Shown in pieces: positions 1-10,619 of a stretch of 64,000 bases of DNA. Both the position numbers and the translations under genes were made by a program. Location of the stretch: contig JAETXT010000003.1 in assembly GCA_019188255.1 (NCBI GenBank), positions 1,240,001-1,304,000 on the forward strand. Direction: 5' to 3'. Source of the DNA: Verticillium longisporum. Lineage: Eukaryota; Ascomycota; Sordariomycetes; Glomerellales; Plectosphaerellaceae. The first letter of the stretch is position 1; each line of letters begins with the position of its first letter. Under the pieces are notes generated by a model. It was given only the letters and a program-made list of their open reading frames with translations. It did not search any database and was not told the origin of the DNA.

Positions 1-3000
1 GTTGGCTTGGAAATCCACCTGACCGAGGAATTCTTCACCACTGGCGGTGTGGTCATATACCGACAAGGCGACACGCATGTCCGAGTCAACAACGTCACTG
101 AAATGGGTCAGCTTGTATTAACACGGAAGCGCTTTGAAGGCTTGACTCACAAGGCAGCCTCGGCGTCCCAGGTCGGACTGGTAAACGATCGCCGGTTCTT
201 GTTGCGGAAGTTGTTGTAGTCTGTAACGCTCGTGTTGCTGCTTTGGCGACTTCGCATCGGGGTGGAGACGGCGGGGCGGCCGGAATCACTGCCCTGGCGC
301 TGGATGGGAATGCCTCCAGGACCAGGTGCGGGTAGGTGGTGATCGTCGTCCTCTTCTTGCACAGAACGTGGACCCGCGGAGATGAGCTCGCTCCTTTGGA
401 AAACAACCACGACATATGGATCTCTCGCCTTTCGGAGGCCGCGGGCTTCCACAATGTTGATGGTCAACTTTCCCTTGGCAGCAGGGACCTGAGCGCCGCC
501 CGCGCCCCGGGGCGTCTGTGTACCGCTTGCTGGTCCCGTTTCGTTGCTAGTTCGCTTTGAGACCGAAGGTCGGTCTTCAGACTGAGACGGCTGAGCTGAG
601 GAGAGGGCACGTGTGGGAGTTGGTGGACCGCTCTTAACACCCGGGCCTTGCGTTAGCTTCTTGAGCTGCTCGAGAGAGGAAGAAATTTCAAGCCTGGCAA
701 GATCAACTCCTGGGCCGTCGGGCGTCTGCGCGAAAGAGGGTGGGGTAACAGGTTGGGAAGGCACAGGCGGGTTAGAAAGGTGGGATGCGTGCACGGCATG
801 CGTCGTGACGCCGCTTGAAGGAGAAGACATGATTGTGCTGAGGGACTTGGGAGGGAGATCTGTAGTGCTCTGCTGGCGGAGGGGTAACGGCCGCCCTGAT
901 GATGATTGTGCTGTGCTCGTCTCTCCGCTCCACAGGGACAGACTTCGCGTCAGCCGCCCTGCCGATGACCGTCTTGATATCGGCGGGGTCGGATACTGAC
1001 CGAGGCCTGCAGCCATGTGGTCACCAAGCGGTTGCGCTTCTTGACTGACACGGGTAGGGCAATAAGACGTGGGCTCTGCAGAACTCGCATTGCACGCTGT
1101 GGCGCTTTGAGAAGGGGAACTTGTGCCTTGGTCCATCGTCTGAACCTGCACGCCAGAAGAGGGTGATGCGTTTGCCAGAACCTTGGTGGGAGCAGAAGAC
1201 AATGTAGGGTCTTGAGTGGAAGATATACGAACCTGTCCAAAGTAGCTCATGATTCCCGGGAGGCGCTTGTCAGACAGGTCGGGCTGCGGAGTTGCCACGC
1301 CAGAGCGGGGCGTGTCATAGCCGATCTGGTCGGTCCCATCGTCGTCGGCGGCGGCGGCGGTGGGCCTAAGGATTTGGTCAATAGTGTTCATCGTTGAATA
1401 GTCATCGGTCCTAAGGGGGCGTGGAATGTCCTGGCCGTCGCAGATAGTCTCGACGTCGGAAAAACGCGGAGTGGGATGAAATGGGAAAATTGCTGCTAGC
1501 AGGTGCCAAATGACAAGGATCGTGTTCTAGCGTGTGGGCAGGAGCAAAAAGCCAGATGGGGGTAGCAAGACTCTTGGGAGCTCATGAAGCATGTGCGATG
1601 CAGGCATGTGTTTATCAGCAGCGAAAGAAAGAAAAAAAAAACCATGCGCCGATGCAGGAGGCAGGTCAAGAGATTTGCAGGCTAGTCAAGGTGGCAGGAA
1701 TGATGCAAGATGTCAGGGAGCGCAGTGCGGGAGTGAATTTTGCTCCGACGACGCCCTGGTGAAGCGCGATCTAGTCCAGGCTTGTGCCAGGCGGCCAGCA
1801 GCAAGAAGGGCGCGTGAAGGTCATGGCGGGGCAAACGTGATGGCATGCCGGGCCCAGGGAAATGGAAGTGGAAAGAGGGGTGATGGCCGAAACGGAGCAT
1901 GACGAACTGCTGGGCATTGGGCGAGTCAGGCCTCAACCAAGCAGGGCACCTGCGGCGTGAGCCCAGCTTTCGTGACAACCTAGGTGACAGCCTAGGTACG
2001 AACCTAGGTAGGAACCCGGGTGCCGAACGGCGTCATTCCGGCCGCGCTCCGCTCGTTCGTCTGCACTGTTGCGGACGGGACAGCACAGAATGCTTTCTCC
2101 ATTGAGGCATTGAGGCATTGTGCTGTCGTGATGTGATTTGGCATGTGCAAGGTAATAGCAAATGGGCACTTCGGCCTCATGCGGGCCGCAGATTGTGCTG
2201 TGAGGGGGAAGCCGGAGGCGACTCGAGGCCATTAATGTCGCAGGCAAATGTCGCAGGCAAGGAACATGGAGGCACTCTTGTCTGTTGCAGCTCGGCCTCC
2301 TAGGCTTTGCCAATGTGCATGGCAACAGGGCCGTGGAGGGGCCGGAGGGGGAGCAGTTCGGGTCGTAGATCCATCATGATGTATGCGTTTGATGAAGCTA
2401 GCCGAGTCGGGGAACCCTGTCGATGAGGTATGATGTGGTCTGGGGTTGTGATGATGTGTGTGAAGGTTGCGGATTTTGCGGGACGGCGTTCCCTCCCATC
2501 TTCGCTCCGCCCCGTCATCCATGCCACGCGCTTGGGTAGCATGGGCCGAAGCTTGAGCCGAAGCTGGGGCAGCCGGGGAGCTCAAATCAAAGTGGGAGCT
2601 TGAGCTTTCGAGCTTGACCTGGTAGTCATCGTGGTGGTGTTGGCGTGTTGGGGAAGGGGGAGGGGTCAAAGTTTGGAAGGAGAATGGGGGGGGACAGGGC
2701 CAAGTTTTGAGGGCCACGAGACGCTTATCAAAGTGGTTTTCTGACAGCCGAGCTTTCAGGTCTCTCGTAAGAAGCAATGAAGCTCCGCGAGTGCGAGGTT
2801 CCCGGGGGCTTGGGAAGACCAGAAATGGCGGCTCGTTGAGATTGGGGATGGATGAAATGAGACGCCGAATTGCAAAGAGTCATGGATGAACAGACAACGG
2901 GCACTGGCGCGTGCTCCGGGGAGAAAAGCGGAAACCACAAGAAAGATGAATGAAACAGAAGCAGAATGTGGGGGTTTGCGTGCATTGTATGAGGAAAGGA

Positions 3001-3151
3001 ACATGATAGCGTACCTTGGGTTCGAGTTTGACATCATCATGGCTTGTGTTGCCCGCTTCAGCAGGTCGAAACCTCCAGTGCCGGAGTGGGCGGAGGGGTT
3101 ATTGGTCGAGTGGCCGCCGTTCCCGTTGCTGCTGCCCTCAATGTTGGCCAT
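1..3151 (-). CDS. sch9: Sch9-type AGC protein kinase, N-terminal part (runs off the left edge)
   Basis: This is the amino-terminal half of a Sch9/SchA-like nutrient-signalling kinase; the kinase domain lies beyond position 1. Proposed exons are 3015-3151, 151-1410 and <1-97, with introns 1411-3014 and 98-150. About 498 residues are visible: a Ser/Thr/Pro-rich disordered region, then a C2-like domain from about residue 360 (KGKLTINIVEARGLRKARDP, later the SRQSSNTS segment typical of fungal Sch9, then TWDAEAAFDVVDSD across the 53-nt intron). Exon 1 encodes MANIEGSSNG...SNSNPR. It joins exon 2 by completing AG|G (Arg), which gives PRTDDYSTMN in frame. A shorter model would start at 1391 (MNTIDQ). 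Sch9 acts in TORC1/PKA-linked growth and stress control (family knowledge). Identity rests on the C2 region only. The first intron is unusually long. Confidence 0.85.
1979..2012. repeat. CCTAGGT palindromic repeat cluster, three copies
   Basis: Three CCTAGGT units lie about 14 nt apart inside the long sch9 intron. They belong to the same dispersed family seen at 6211, 10461, 35551, 43424, 48362 and 52651. Confidence 0.7.
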
Positions 3152-3331
3152 GATGACAGCGGACGCTCCGACTCGTTCGTTCTTTCGAGCGGTTGGTGTG
3201 TGTGCAACGATGCGTTGCTGTGCGATGTATGGATGGTACCGTTCGTGGTATGGCTGGGAGAGGAAGCTGACGTTTTGGCCGGTGTATATGTGAGTGAGTA
3301 TGACGGTGATGCAAGCTGGGATGGATCCGTT

Positions 3332-3383
3332 TGCGTGTGTGTGTGCGTGTGAGTGTGTGTGTGTGTGTGTAAGAGTGTGTGTG
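3332..3383. repeat. GT-rich microsatellite
   Basis: An imperfect run of GT dinucleotides broken by GC and GA steps, about 180-230 nt upstream of the proposed sch9 start codon. Confidence 0.85.
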
Positions 3384-4075
3384 GTATGGCTGGCCCCCGG
3401 CGCGGCAGACGCCAGTCAAGATGCTGAACCGCAAAACGGGGTCAAGGGTACGTATTGCTGCTGCTGGGTCTGGACTAGTGAAGGCGCAAAGGTGGCGATT
3501 GAGGTCTTGCTTAGTACTGGTGGTCGGCGAGATGTGTAGCAAGGGGCGTCAGGATGGGATAATGGGTGGACGGATGGATGAGATGATGCAGATGTAGGTA
3601 GGTGTACGGCGTAACGTGACGCTCTGTGAGGTGTGTAAGGTAAGGTTGACAGAATGGTCTGCGTCTGGTATCGAGGTCGAGGTGTTTGATGGCGGAGCTG
3701 AGCAGGCGCTCGTGGACCTTGGCTGGTCTGGATGTACCCGTTCGTAGCAGGCTGGTGGTGGTAAGGTAGAGAGAGCTGTCAAGGCCGAAGCAGAGGCGGC
3801 GCCTGGTTGGTATCTGGCACCCGTAGGCGGGGTTGAATGGGGATCCGCTCGCTTGATCGTTCGCCAGCCCCCGTTTGCCCCAATCTTTACTGACTTGTGA
3901 CTTGATAAGGCGGGAAACAGGCAGCCTGAGCTTGGTGGAAGCGAAGGAGAGGGAGGGGATGCAGTATGTGCCTCGTCAGTTCCCGTGAGAACCTGGGAAT
4001 AATAACAGGATGATGACGAGAAGGTTCTGACAGGGAGCGCCGGGTTGAGGTTGGAGGCTTTTTGGGGTTCGAGAA

Positions 4076-4092
4076 GGGGGGGGGGGGGGGGG
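4076..4092. repeat. Homopolymer G run, 17 nt
   Basis: An uninterrupted G tract in non-coding DNA. Its exact length is likely uncertain in the assembly. Confidence 0.8.
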
Positions 4093-6210
4093 TCTTTTGG
4101 TGGGGCAGGCGTGGGAAGGAGGGGTAAAGTCCGACCTGGCCTGGCGTGGGTTTTGCCTGTTTGACGCAGGTGATGACCGCTTCGAACCTGCCTTGAAAGC
4201 GCCGCTGCCTCGAAAGCGCCGCTGCCTCGAAAGCGTCACTGCCTCGCCCCTCTTGTTTCTTTATTAGCGCGGATGTGCTTGATGCTTCCTAGTCTTCCCC
4301 AGAACTCGCGGCCAACAAGCCATGAATAAAAGGCCAAGGTCTCGTCCAGCGGAACAACACGGAATGGGACGGATGAGAGATTCAAGGTCGAGGTGGATAG
4401 TGGGGGACGACGTACATGTCGACGGCCGGCCAGCCAGTATCTCCAGCTGCGGTGGTAGGCTGGCAAGCTGGTAGCGAAAGATGGCCCGTCCTCGAAGCTT
4501 CTTTCCTGCTGAAGTAATCGGCACGAGGCTGGCGGGTGCGGAAGGCGCAATTCTCGCTGCTGTTTGTTTTTGCCACCTGCTGTTTTTAGGTTCTGTTCCG
4601 CCCAGGCCGGCGTGAGGTTGACTCTGGTCTGCTTGCTTCGACCCGTGGACAGCAATTGTGAGAGCCATATCGGTCGAGTCTCGACACGCACTCTCAATTA
4701 TATAGGTACGCTGGGCCTTCACTTTGGTACATCTAACCATATCACTTACTACGAGCTCCGTGCCTGCTAGCCGCTCAGCGATCAACCCCTATCGTATTGA
4801 ACTGATATGTTTGGCAAGCTTCCGGACACAGGTGACGACAGCAATCGATATATCTCCCACTTGACCTCAGCCCCCCCCGGACGCTGCCGTCTGACAGGCT
4901 ATCTAGCATGCCTATCGATTTCCTCTGTTACGAGCTGCTACGGCAAGACACTGCACCATTGGATCCAAGACGTCTCAGGCCTGTCCATCTTCTCTTTCCC
5001 GACTCGACGGGCCAAGTACCTCGTAAAATGACCGCCACTTGCATTTCAGCCCACGACTGCCACTGAAGCCTTGCAGTCGACTCCTCGTAGCGCTCGTCCG
5101 ACGATCCAGAGCCCCGTTAGGGTAAGGCGGCGCATCCGCCGCGTGGAGAGCCCTGGCACCACCCCAAGACCCAGGCCTATTGGGCGACATGGATTCGTCT
5201 TGACCTCCAGCTGACCACGACAGGGTATTATTGATGGTTACAAGGGGGGAGGAAGAGCTGAGGTCAGCCCCCTCAAGACCTGTCCGCCTAAGCTGCATCA
5301 CAAGCATCCGCCATTCAATCGTCGTAAGAGGCCACGATACTCGTACGGCCTCGCTTCGACTTCACTGATGGAATTGTCGTTAATTGATGTCCGGCACTGG
5401 CACGGCCGCCCGAGCGGGTTACATTGCCACTGCGGCCATGACTGCAGGGAGGATCAGTCAGACACCTGAATCGAAGCAGATGGATCGGTTTACGTCCTTG
5501 CGTCAGTCATCGCTGCGTTGCTTGTGGTCGGGAGCCCGATACCATGACTGATTGAACCTGTAGCTGCCGCCGTGAACAAGGTGTCGTCGTGTCGTTGACG
5601 AACGCCGCGCGCCACGATGCATGTGCGACTCGACGGAGTCAAATTTCGTAGGCCCGACTTACCAAAACGAGCGCGCGTCGTGTCCGGGAACCGGATGAGG
5701 CTGGAGTATGCCCGACACGCACAGTGGCTGGCAACCTTCTCTATATTGCTCCCACGCAGGGGGGGGGTTCTATCTGGCATGTTGCATACATAGTACATGA
5801 GACGCGAGCCTAGGTGGGCGTGGGCATTTATTACCAGACATGCAAATCGGGCTGTACATCTGGCGGACCGTCGGGACACCTGCAACATACCCGGGACCTG
5901 GCATAAGGCGCCAAGTTCGCTTCGGAGACGGTTCTTGGAAGTTGCAATTCGGTTGTGGCAAGATGAGCGTGTTGCATCGAGATCGTGCTGGTTGTGCAAC
6001 CGTTTGCTTTAGGGGCTACAGCTGGATAATTCTGGTGGCTCTTAACATCAGTTCTTGAGGGCATGGTTTTGTTGTGCCAAGCGTCACAAGCAAGTCATTG
6101 TAGCTTAAGCAGCACAGAGTGAAAAATCCCACGATGTTAGTTAAAAGTATTATTATAAAAAAGACGACGTTCATTCTGTCAAGACGAGCTGCCCCACCAT
6201 GAGACCCTGA

Positions 6211-6291
6211 GGACCTACCTCCAGGTACCTACCCAGGTAGTACCTTAACCTTAGGTACCTACCTAAGGTAGCCAGGTACCTGGGTAGGTAG
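6211..6291. repeat. Dense GGTACC/CCTAAGG palindromic repeat block
   Basis: About 80 nt built almost wholly from GGTACCT, ACCTACC, CCTTAGGTACC and CAGGTACCTGG units in both orientations. They can fold into nested inverted repeats. It is the densest example of the family in this window. Confidence 0.8.
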
Positions 6292-6672
6292 ACATTTGCT
6301 GTGTCCAGTGAGGGAGGCCACGACTTACAGTGACTTTGCCTCTGGACCAAAGTGTCGGCGCAGCCAAGTACCCGACGGTACAGTTTTTAGGTCACTGCCC
6401 GCAATGAGCCTCGCAGCTCACCTCACGCCTCTGACGACGAAAGTGCCATCTACCCTTCAACATTTTTGCAGCAACCCCACTGTCCTACCCAAACCTCTCG
6501 ACTTGCCCACCTAGACCTCGTTCGCAGTTGGGCCATCCTCTTGCCTGTGCATTTCAAACTGCATCGCCAGACCCATTTCTCCTTCTCCCACCCAAGGAGC
6601 AAGACCTGACGGCTGTCATCGTTCCCACCGCCCACACCACACATTCAACAACCGACACGGCAGACGCCCACG

Positions 6673-7685
6673 ATGGGGAGCAGCAGAAATGCCGTCCCCG
6701 ACGCATGGGAAGACGACTGGGAGCCCCAGGCCGACAAGCAAGAAGCCCAGCCTACGCAAGAAGCCCCGCCGCCGGCACCAATGACCAAGGCCGAGCGACG
6801 AGCACAGCACGCAGAGACGAACCGCAAGCTCTGGGAATCAGCGTACGTCGAATGATGCCCCCTCCTTGTGACAGGCTGGGGGGGTTTCTTCTCCCCTTCT
6901 CTTCCATAAGACGACGACTGCTGACACTGATCCAAATCACCAGCGACACCCGCGAAACGTTCCACTTCGTCGAGGCCACGTCCAACGTGCCCCTCGCCTC
7001 GACCTTCAAACCCCAGGTCAAGGTCCTCAGCCGCAAGCCCCCGCCAACCGTGGCCCGCCGCGTCGACCCCGTCACGGGCGCCATCTCGCAGCTCTCGGTC
7101 CGCGACGACGACGACGACGACGACGAGGCGGGCGGCAGGGCAAAGGCCGTCCAGCCGACGCCCGAGGAGATCCGCGCACGGCAGCAGCGCGAGCGCGAGG
7201 AGAAGCAGAAGCGGTACGACGAGGCGCGGGCCAAGATCTTTGGCGAGTCGAACCCCTCGTCCGGCGCCACGAGCCCCGCGGGCGCCGGCACCGTCACGCC
7301 GCCGCGGACCGATGCGCGCGGCGGGCAGCGCGGCGGCCGCGGACGTGGTCGGGGGCGGGGAAGCGGGGGACCCAGTCGGCAGCAACATCAACATCAACAT
7401 CAGCATCAGCAGCAGCAGCAAGACGAGGGAGCCAGACGGCCTGGGTCTCGCCCCGAGACGCCGAGGTCGGGCGCCGAGACGAGAGAGCTGTACGACCCCA
7501 ACTTTGCGCCGAAGCCGGGGTTCGCCCTGCAGAGGCGCGGCGACGGCAGCGCGCCGCAGTCTGGCAGGAATTCGCCCAAGGATCTGCAAGAACAGCCGAG
7601 GCCGGCGATACGGGCACCACGCGGACCGGACGGCAGTGGACGGGGCGGCTTCGGCTTCGCCAGGCGCGGGAGCAAAGAGGCTTGA
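6673..7685 (+). CDS. SUZ-domain RNA-binding protein (SZRD1-like)
   Basis: Exons 6673-6842 and 6944-7685 flank a 101-nt intron (GTACGT, branch CTGAC at 6921, CAG). The junction completes GC|C and reads WESADTRETFHF. The protein has about 303 residues: an acidic Trp-containing N-terminus (DAWEDDWEP), a middle segment, a run of seven Asp, then the SUZ signature TPEEIRARQQREREEKQKRY leading to EARAKIFG. After that come RGG-like Gly/Arg repeats, a His/Gln tract and a C-terminal NFAPKPGF-type segment resembling SUZ-C. SUZ domains bind RNA (family knowledge), so a role in mRNA binding or translation is inferred. The low-complexity C-terminus is probably disordered. The start has a clean context and no better upstream Met. 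Confidence 0.8.
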
Positions 7686-7752
7686 TATTTCATGATCCCC
7701 TTCTTCTCCTCTCTCTCTCTCTCTCTATCTAATCCTTTTTTCCCGTTCTTCC

Positions 7753-9519
7753 TCACCAGCCACCGCCAATCTTGCCAGCGAGCTGCACCACGCGCTCCGT
7801 GTCGGTCGTCTTGTCCTTGCCGACGTCGCTGACGACCTCGCGGTACGTCGTGAAGACCAATCTATCCAAGTCTACGCCCGTAATGCCGGACCAATGCGCC
7901 AGGGTATCTCGAATGTGCGAAGGAGAAATGCCGTCCACCAAGTCCTGCCGCGGCACGTCGCAGCCGGAAACGACGTCCCTGTCGTCCGCTTCCTCAGCGG
8001 AAAAGTAGGCCTCGTCCACCTCTGCCAGCCACTGCTTCTGCTCCTGCGGGCCGGGCTTGATCGCCAGGCCCTTGCGCTCGACGACGATCGGGTCGTCAAT
8101 CTTGATCTGGCCGCCGCCGTTGGTGCACCCGCCGGGGCAGGCCATGACCTCGACGAACGTGTACTCGAGCCCCGCCATCTTGCCGGTCGGTCGCCTGGCG
8201 CTGCCGAAGGGTTTCCCGCCGGGCATGCGCGATGGGCGGGCGGGCTTGAGCTTGCGCACCAGGTTCTGGATGTTGCGGAACCCGTAGAACCGGGCCGCCT
8301 TGAAAATTGGTTCGCCTGCCCCGCTGGCGACGATGTATTCGGTCACGTCGGCGTTCCGTCCTCGAATCACCTGGATCTGAGAGCCAGGGTTCTTGGACAC
8401 AACGCTCTGCAGCGTAAAGTATAGGTTGCCGCCCGATGACCCCGCAATGGGTTTGTCTCGGTGTGCAGGTTGCGGCGGGAAGAGGAAGCGATCGAGCTGC
8501 GGGTCGGGGAACAGCTGTCTCGTGAGTGAGGGGTTGGTGCGGGCCAGGCTGAAGAAGTCGAAGCCGCGCGAGTCGGCGAGCATGAGGACCTCTTTGCTGG
8601 TAATGACGCAGTCCACGTCGCGGATGCCGCGGCCAGGCTTGCCGTCGCCCGCCCATACAGAGTCTGTGAGCTCCTCGCGACTAGCCTCCAACTTTTTGTC
8701 AAAGCACGGCATGACTGCCAGGTGCCATATGCGGCTTGGTGGAATGTTGAGTTTTCGGCTGAGCGTCGTCTTGAGCAGTGTGCCCATGAGGGCCTGCGGC
8801 GACTTGACCTTGGAGATGTGAGGGAGCACGTGCGGGTGCGTCTTCTCGGCGTAGCAGACCCAGCCGGGGCAGTTTGAGGTGAGTGTAGGCTTGGGATCGG
8901 AGGATGCGGCCGCCTTGTCGGTGCCCAGGACCTCGTCGGCGCCGAGCACGAGGCACGCCTCGCGCGCGACGTTCGTGTCGAGGACCCAGGTGAAGCCGTT
9001 GTTGTGCTGACCTGCGGATGCCAGGCCCTCGGGCCCGCGCAGCAGCCTCTCCAGCATGTGGCCCGCCTCCTGCTCGGTGGTGCCGCTGCCGGCGGCGGCG
9101 GCGAGGCTGGCTCTCGTCTGCGGCGAGACGCTCGCTACGAAGAGCTTGCGTGACTCATCCTCGAGGCCGTCGACGCGGAACTGGCCCTTTTCGTCGGGGC
9201 CGACGATGCGCAGCGAGGGGCCAAAGTCGAGCGTATTGAGAACTTCGGTGTGGCTCTGTAGGCTGACGAGCACGGCCTCGGCCGAGGTGACACAGCCGGA
9301 GCAGGCGAGGCAGTCGGTCAGGGTGATTTCGGCGGGTGCGTTGGGCTTCAGGCCCGACGAGGCGGGGCCGCCGGGCTGTCCGTCGGGGACGCTCCCGTGC
9401 TCCAGCGCCCCGTCGGCGGGCGGTGGCGGGGCCGCGGGCAGGGTCTCGACTGGTTTGATGCAGGCGACGCTGGGACTGATAAAGTCGTTGAGGTCGTCGG
9501 CGGACAGAATGGCGCTCAT
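7753..9519 (-). CDS. nar1: Cytosolic Fe-S cluster assembly factor Nar1
   Basis: A single-exon gene for 588 residues, related to iron-only hydrogenases. Nar1 works in the cytosolic iron-sulfur assembly (CIA) machinery, linking the early scaffold to the targeting complex (family knowledge). The N-terminal cluster ligands are visible: Cys20 in SVACIKP, then Cys70, Cys73 and Cys76 in TDCLACSGC. The hydrogenase-like cluster motifs are SNCPGWVCYAEK, MPCFDKK and MACPGGCTNGGG. Length matches fungal Nar1. A Pro/Ala/Gly-rich linker separates Cys20 from the CxxCxxC group, as is common in filamentous fungi. The C-terminus ends KIGGGW, a short Trp-terminated tail like those that act as CIA targeting signals. 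The gene ends about 70 nt from the convergent SUZ-domain gene. Confidence 0.95.
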   Translation of the reverse strand: MSAILSADDLNDFISPSVACIKPVETLPAAPPPPADGALEHGSVPDGQPGGPASSGLKPNAPAEITLTDCLACSGCVTSAEAVLVSLQSHTEVLNTLDFGPSLRIVGPDEKGQFRVDGLEDESRKLFVASVSPQTRASLAAAAGSGTTEQEAGHMLERLLRGPEGLASAGQHNNGFTWVLDTNVAREACLVLGADEVLGTDKAAASSDPKPTLTSNCPGWVCYAEKTHPHVLPHISKVKSPQALMGTLLKTTLSRKLNIPPSRIWHLAVMPCFDKKLEASREELTDSVWAGDGKPGRGIRDVDCVITSKEVLMLADSRGFDFFSLARTNPSLTRQLFPDPQLDRFLFPPQPAHRDKPIAGSSGGNLYFTLQSVVSKNPGSQIQVIRGRNADVTEYIVASGAGEPIFKAARFYGFRNIQNLVRKLKPARPSRMPGGKPFGSARRPTGKMAGLEYTFVEVMACPGGCTNGGGQIKIDDPIVVERKGLAIKPGPQEQKQWLAEVDEAYFSAEEADDRDVVSGCDVPRQDLVDGISPSHIRDTLAHWSGITGVDLDRLVFTTYREVVSDVGKDKTTDTERVVQLAGKIGGGW

Positions 9520-10619
9520 TGTTGCGTGTCGAATGCGCGGCGTGGTGTCGTATGTAGGAGGAGGAGAAGAAGGAAGGTGTGTTTTCGAAGGGACGGAGTT
9601 TGGCTAGGAAAGAGTCCCTCTCGATGCGACTGGGAGGCTGAGGAAGGAATGCACAGGTATCGATGTACCTCTTTGGTTTCAGAGTCAAAAGGGAAAGATG
9701 GACGCGCCGGTGACCGGACTGGTGGTTCCGCCGCTGCGTGTCGATAGCGTTGACCGTCCGGAGATGCGAAATAAAATGGTCGGTTGGCGACTGATTGGAA
9801 ATCCGCCACGCACCAGTGGACTTTGTCAGGACTTCTTGGGGGGTTACCCGGAACGGTATCGGCCCTCAGACATCCACTCGGGCTACAAGTGGCCAGGCGT
9901 CGCAAATGGTCTGGCAGCTCTGTTTGGCGTGTGGCTTTGTACCCCCAATCTAATCGATTTGCCATCCACTGGTGGCCCGTAAAATGGAATACAATTCCTG
10001 TTGTGCTAGCTGAGAGCCGAGACAGCAGTGACTCGTTTCCCCTCGTGTCAGGATTGAGAGGAGCGTTTCTGGGCTTGAGGCGAAAGGGTATGATGAGGGG
10101 CATCATCAGAGGCCGAAAAGGCCGAAAATGGAGAGACAATTGGCCACTGGTAGTGGGGTGACTGGTGGGGCACAGGGTGTAAAGGGTCTACTGCTTTGCA
10201 CTTTGCACCCCTTCCCTTCCACTAGACCCCTTCTGACTGCATGTGGGAAACGCCTTCCCCGTTGAACCAGTCGATCACTTCATCGTCGTACATAATCTCC
10301 CCAACAAGAAAGTGCAAGAACCATGCGTTGCACTGCATGGGAGGTGTCTCGGTCATGGAACACTCTTTCTTTCGGAGCTTCTCATACCTACTATTCCTGA
10401 CCTACTTTACTAGCAAGATGCTGTAGTCAGGCCATCATGTTCACTCTGCGCGAACTGACCTCTACCTAGGTAGTAGGTAAAGCAGGCAGGTAGACAGTTC
10501 CTCACAACAAGCAATCGGTTTCCTCGTTGACAAGAGTCAAAATTAGGTCATTATTCTATATGGACCACAAATCCCGCGTATCATTCATCATCCTTATTCG
10601 GGATTCTTCGACTCCCAAA
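9520..10619. other. Intergenic stretch upstream of nar1
   Basis: No supported gene. It presumably carries the nar1 promoter on the left and the 3' end of the secreted-protein gene on the right. A CCTAGGTA-type repeat sits at 10461-10494. The 207-aa minus ORF at 9516-10139 shows no motif or codon bias. Confidence 0.55.

Larger units (their letters stand above)
3152..6672. other. Gene-free stretch between sch9 and the SUZ-domain gene
   Basis: No ORF here shows the GC3-rich codon use, splice structure or recognisable motif of the neighbouring genes. The part next to 3152 is presumably promoter and 5' leader of sch9. It holds a GT microsatellite (3332-3383), a 17-nt G run (4076-4092) and a palindromic repeat block (6211-6291). 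The ORFs inside it (for example 5490-5999 minus) look random. Confidence 0.6.

Noticed and set aside
5490..5999. A 169-codon minus-strand ORF
   Set aside because: No coding bias or recognisable domain; it lies in repeat-bearing intergenic DNA.
6645..7589. A 314-codon minus-strand ORF opposite the SUZ-domain gene
   Set aside because: Leu/Arg/Val-rich low-complexity translation of the opposite strand's repeats; a shadow.
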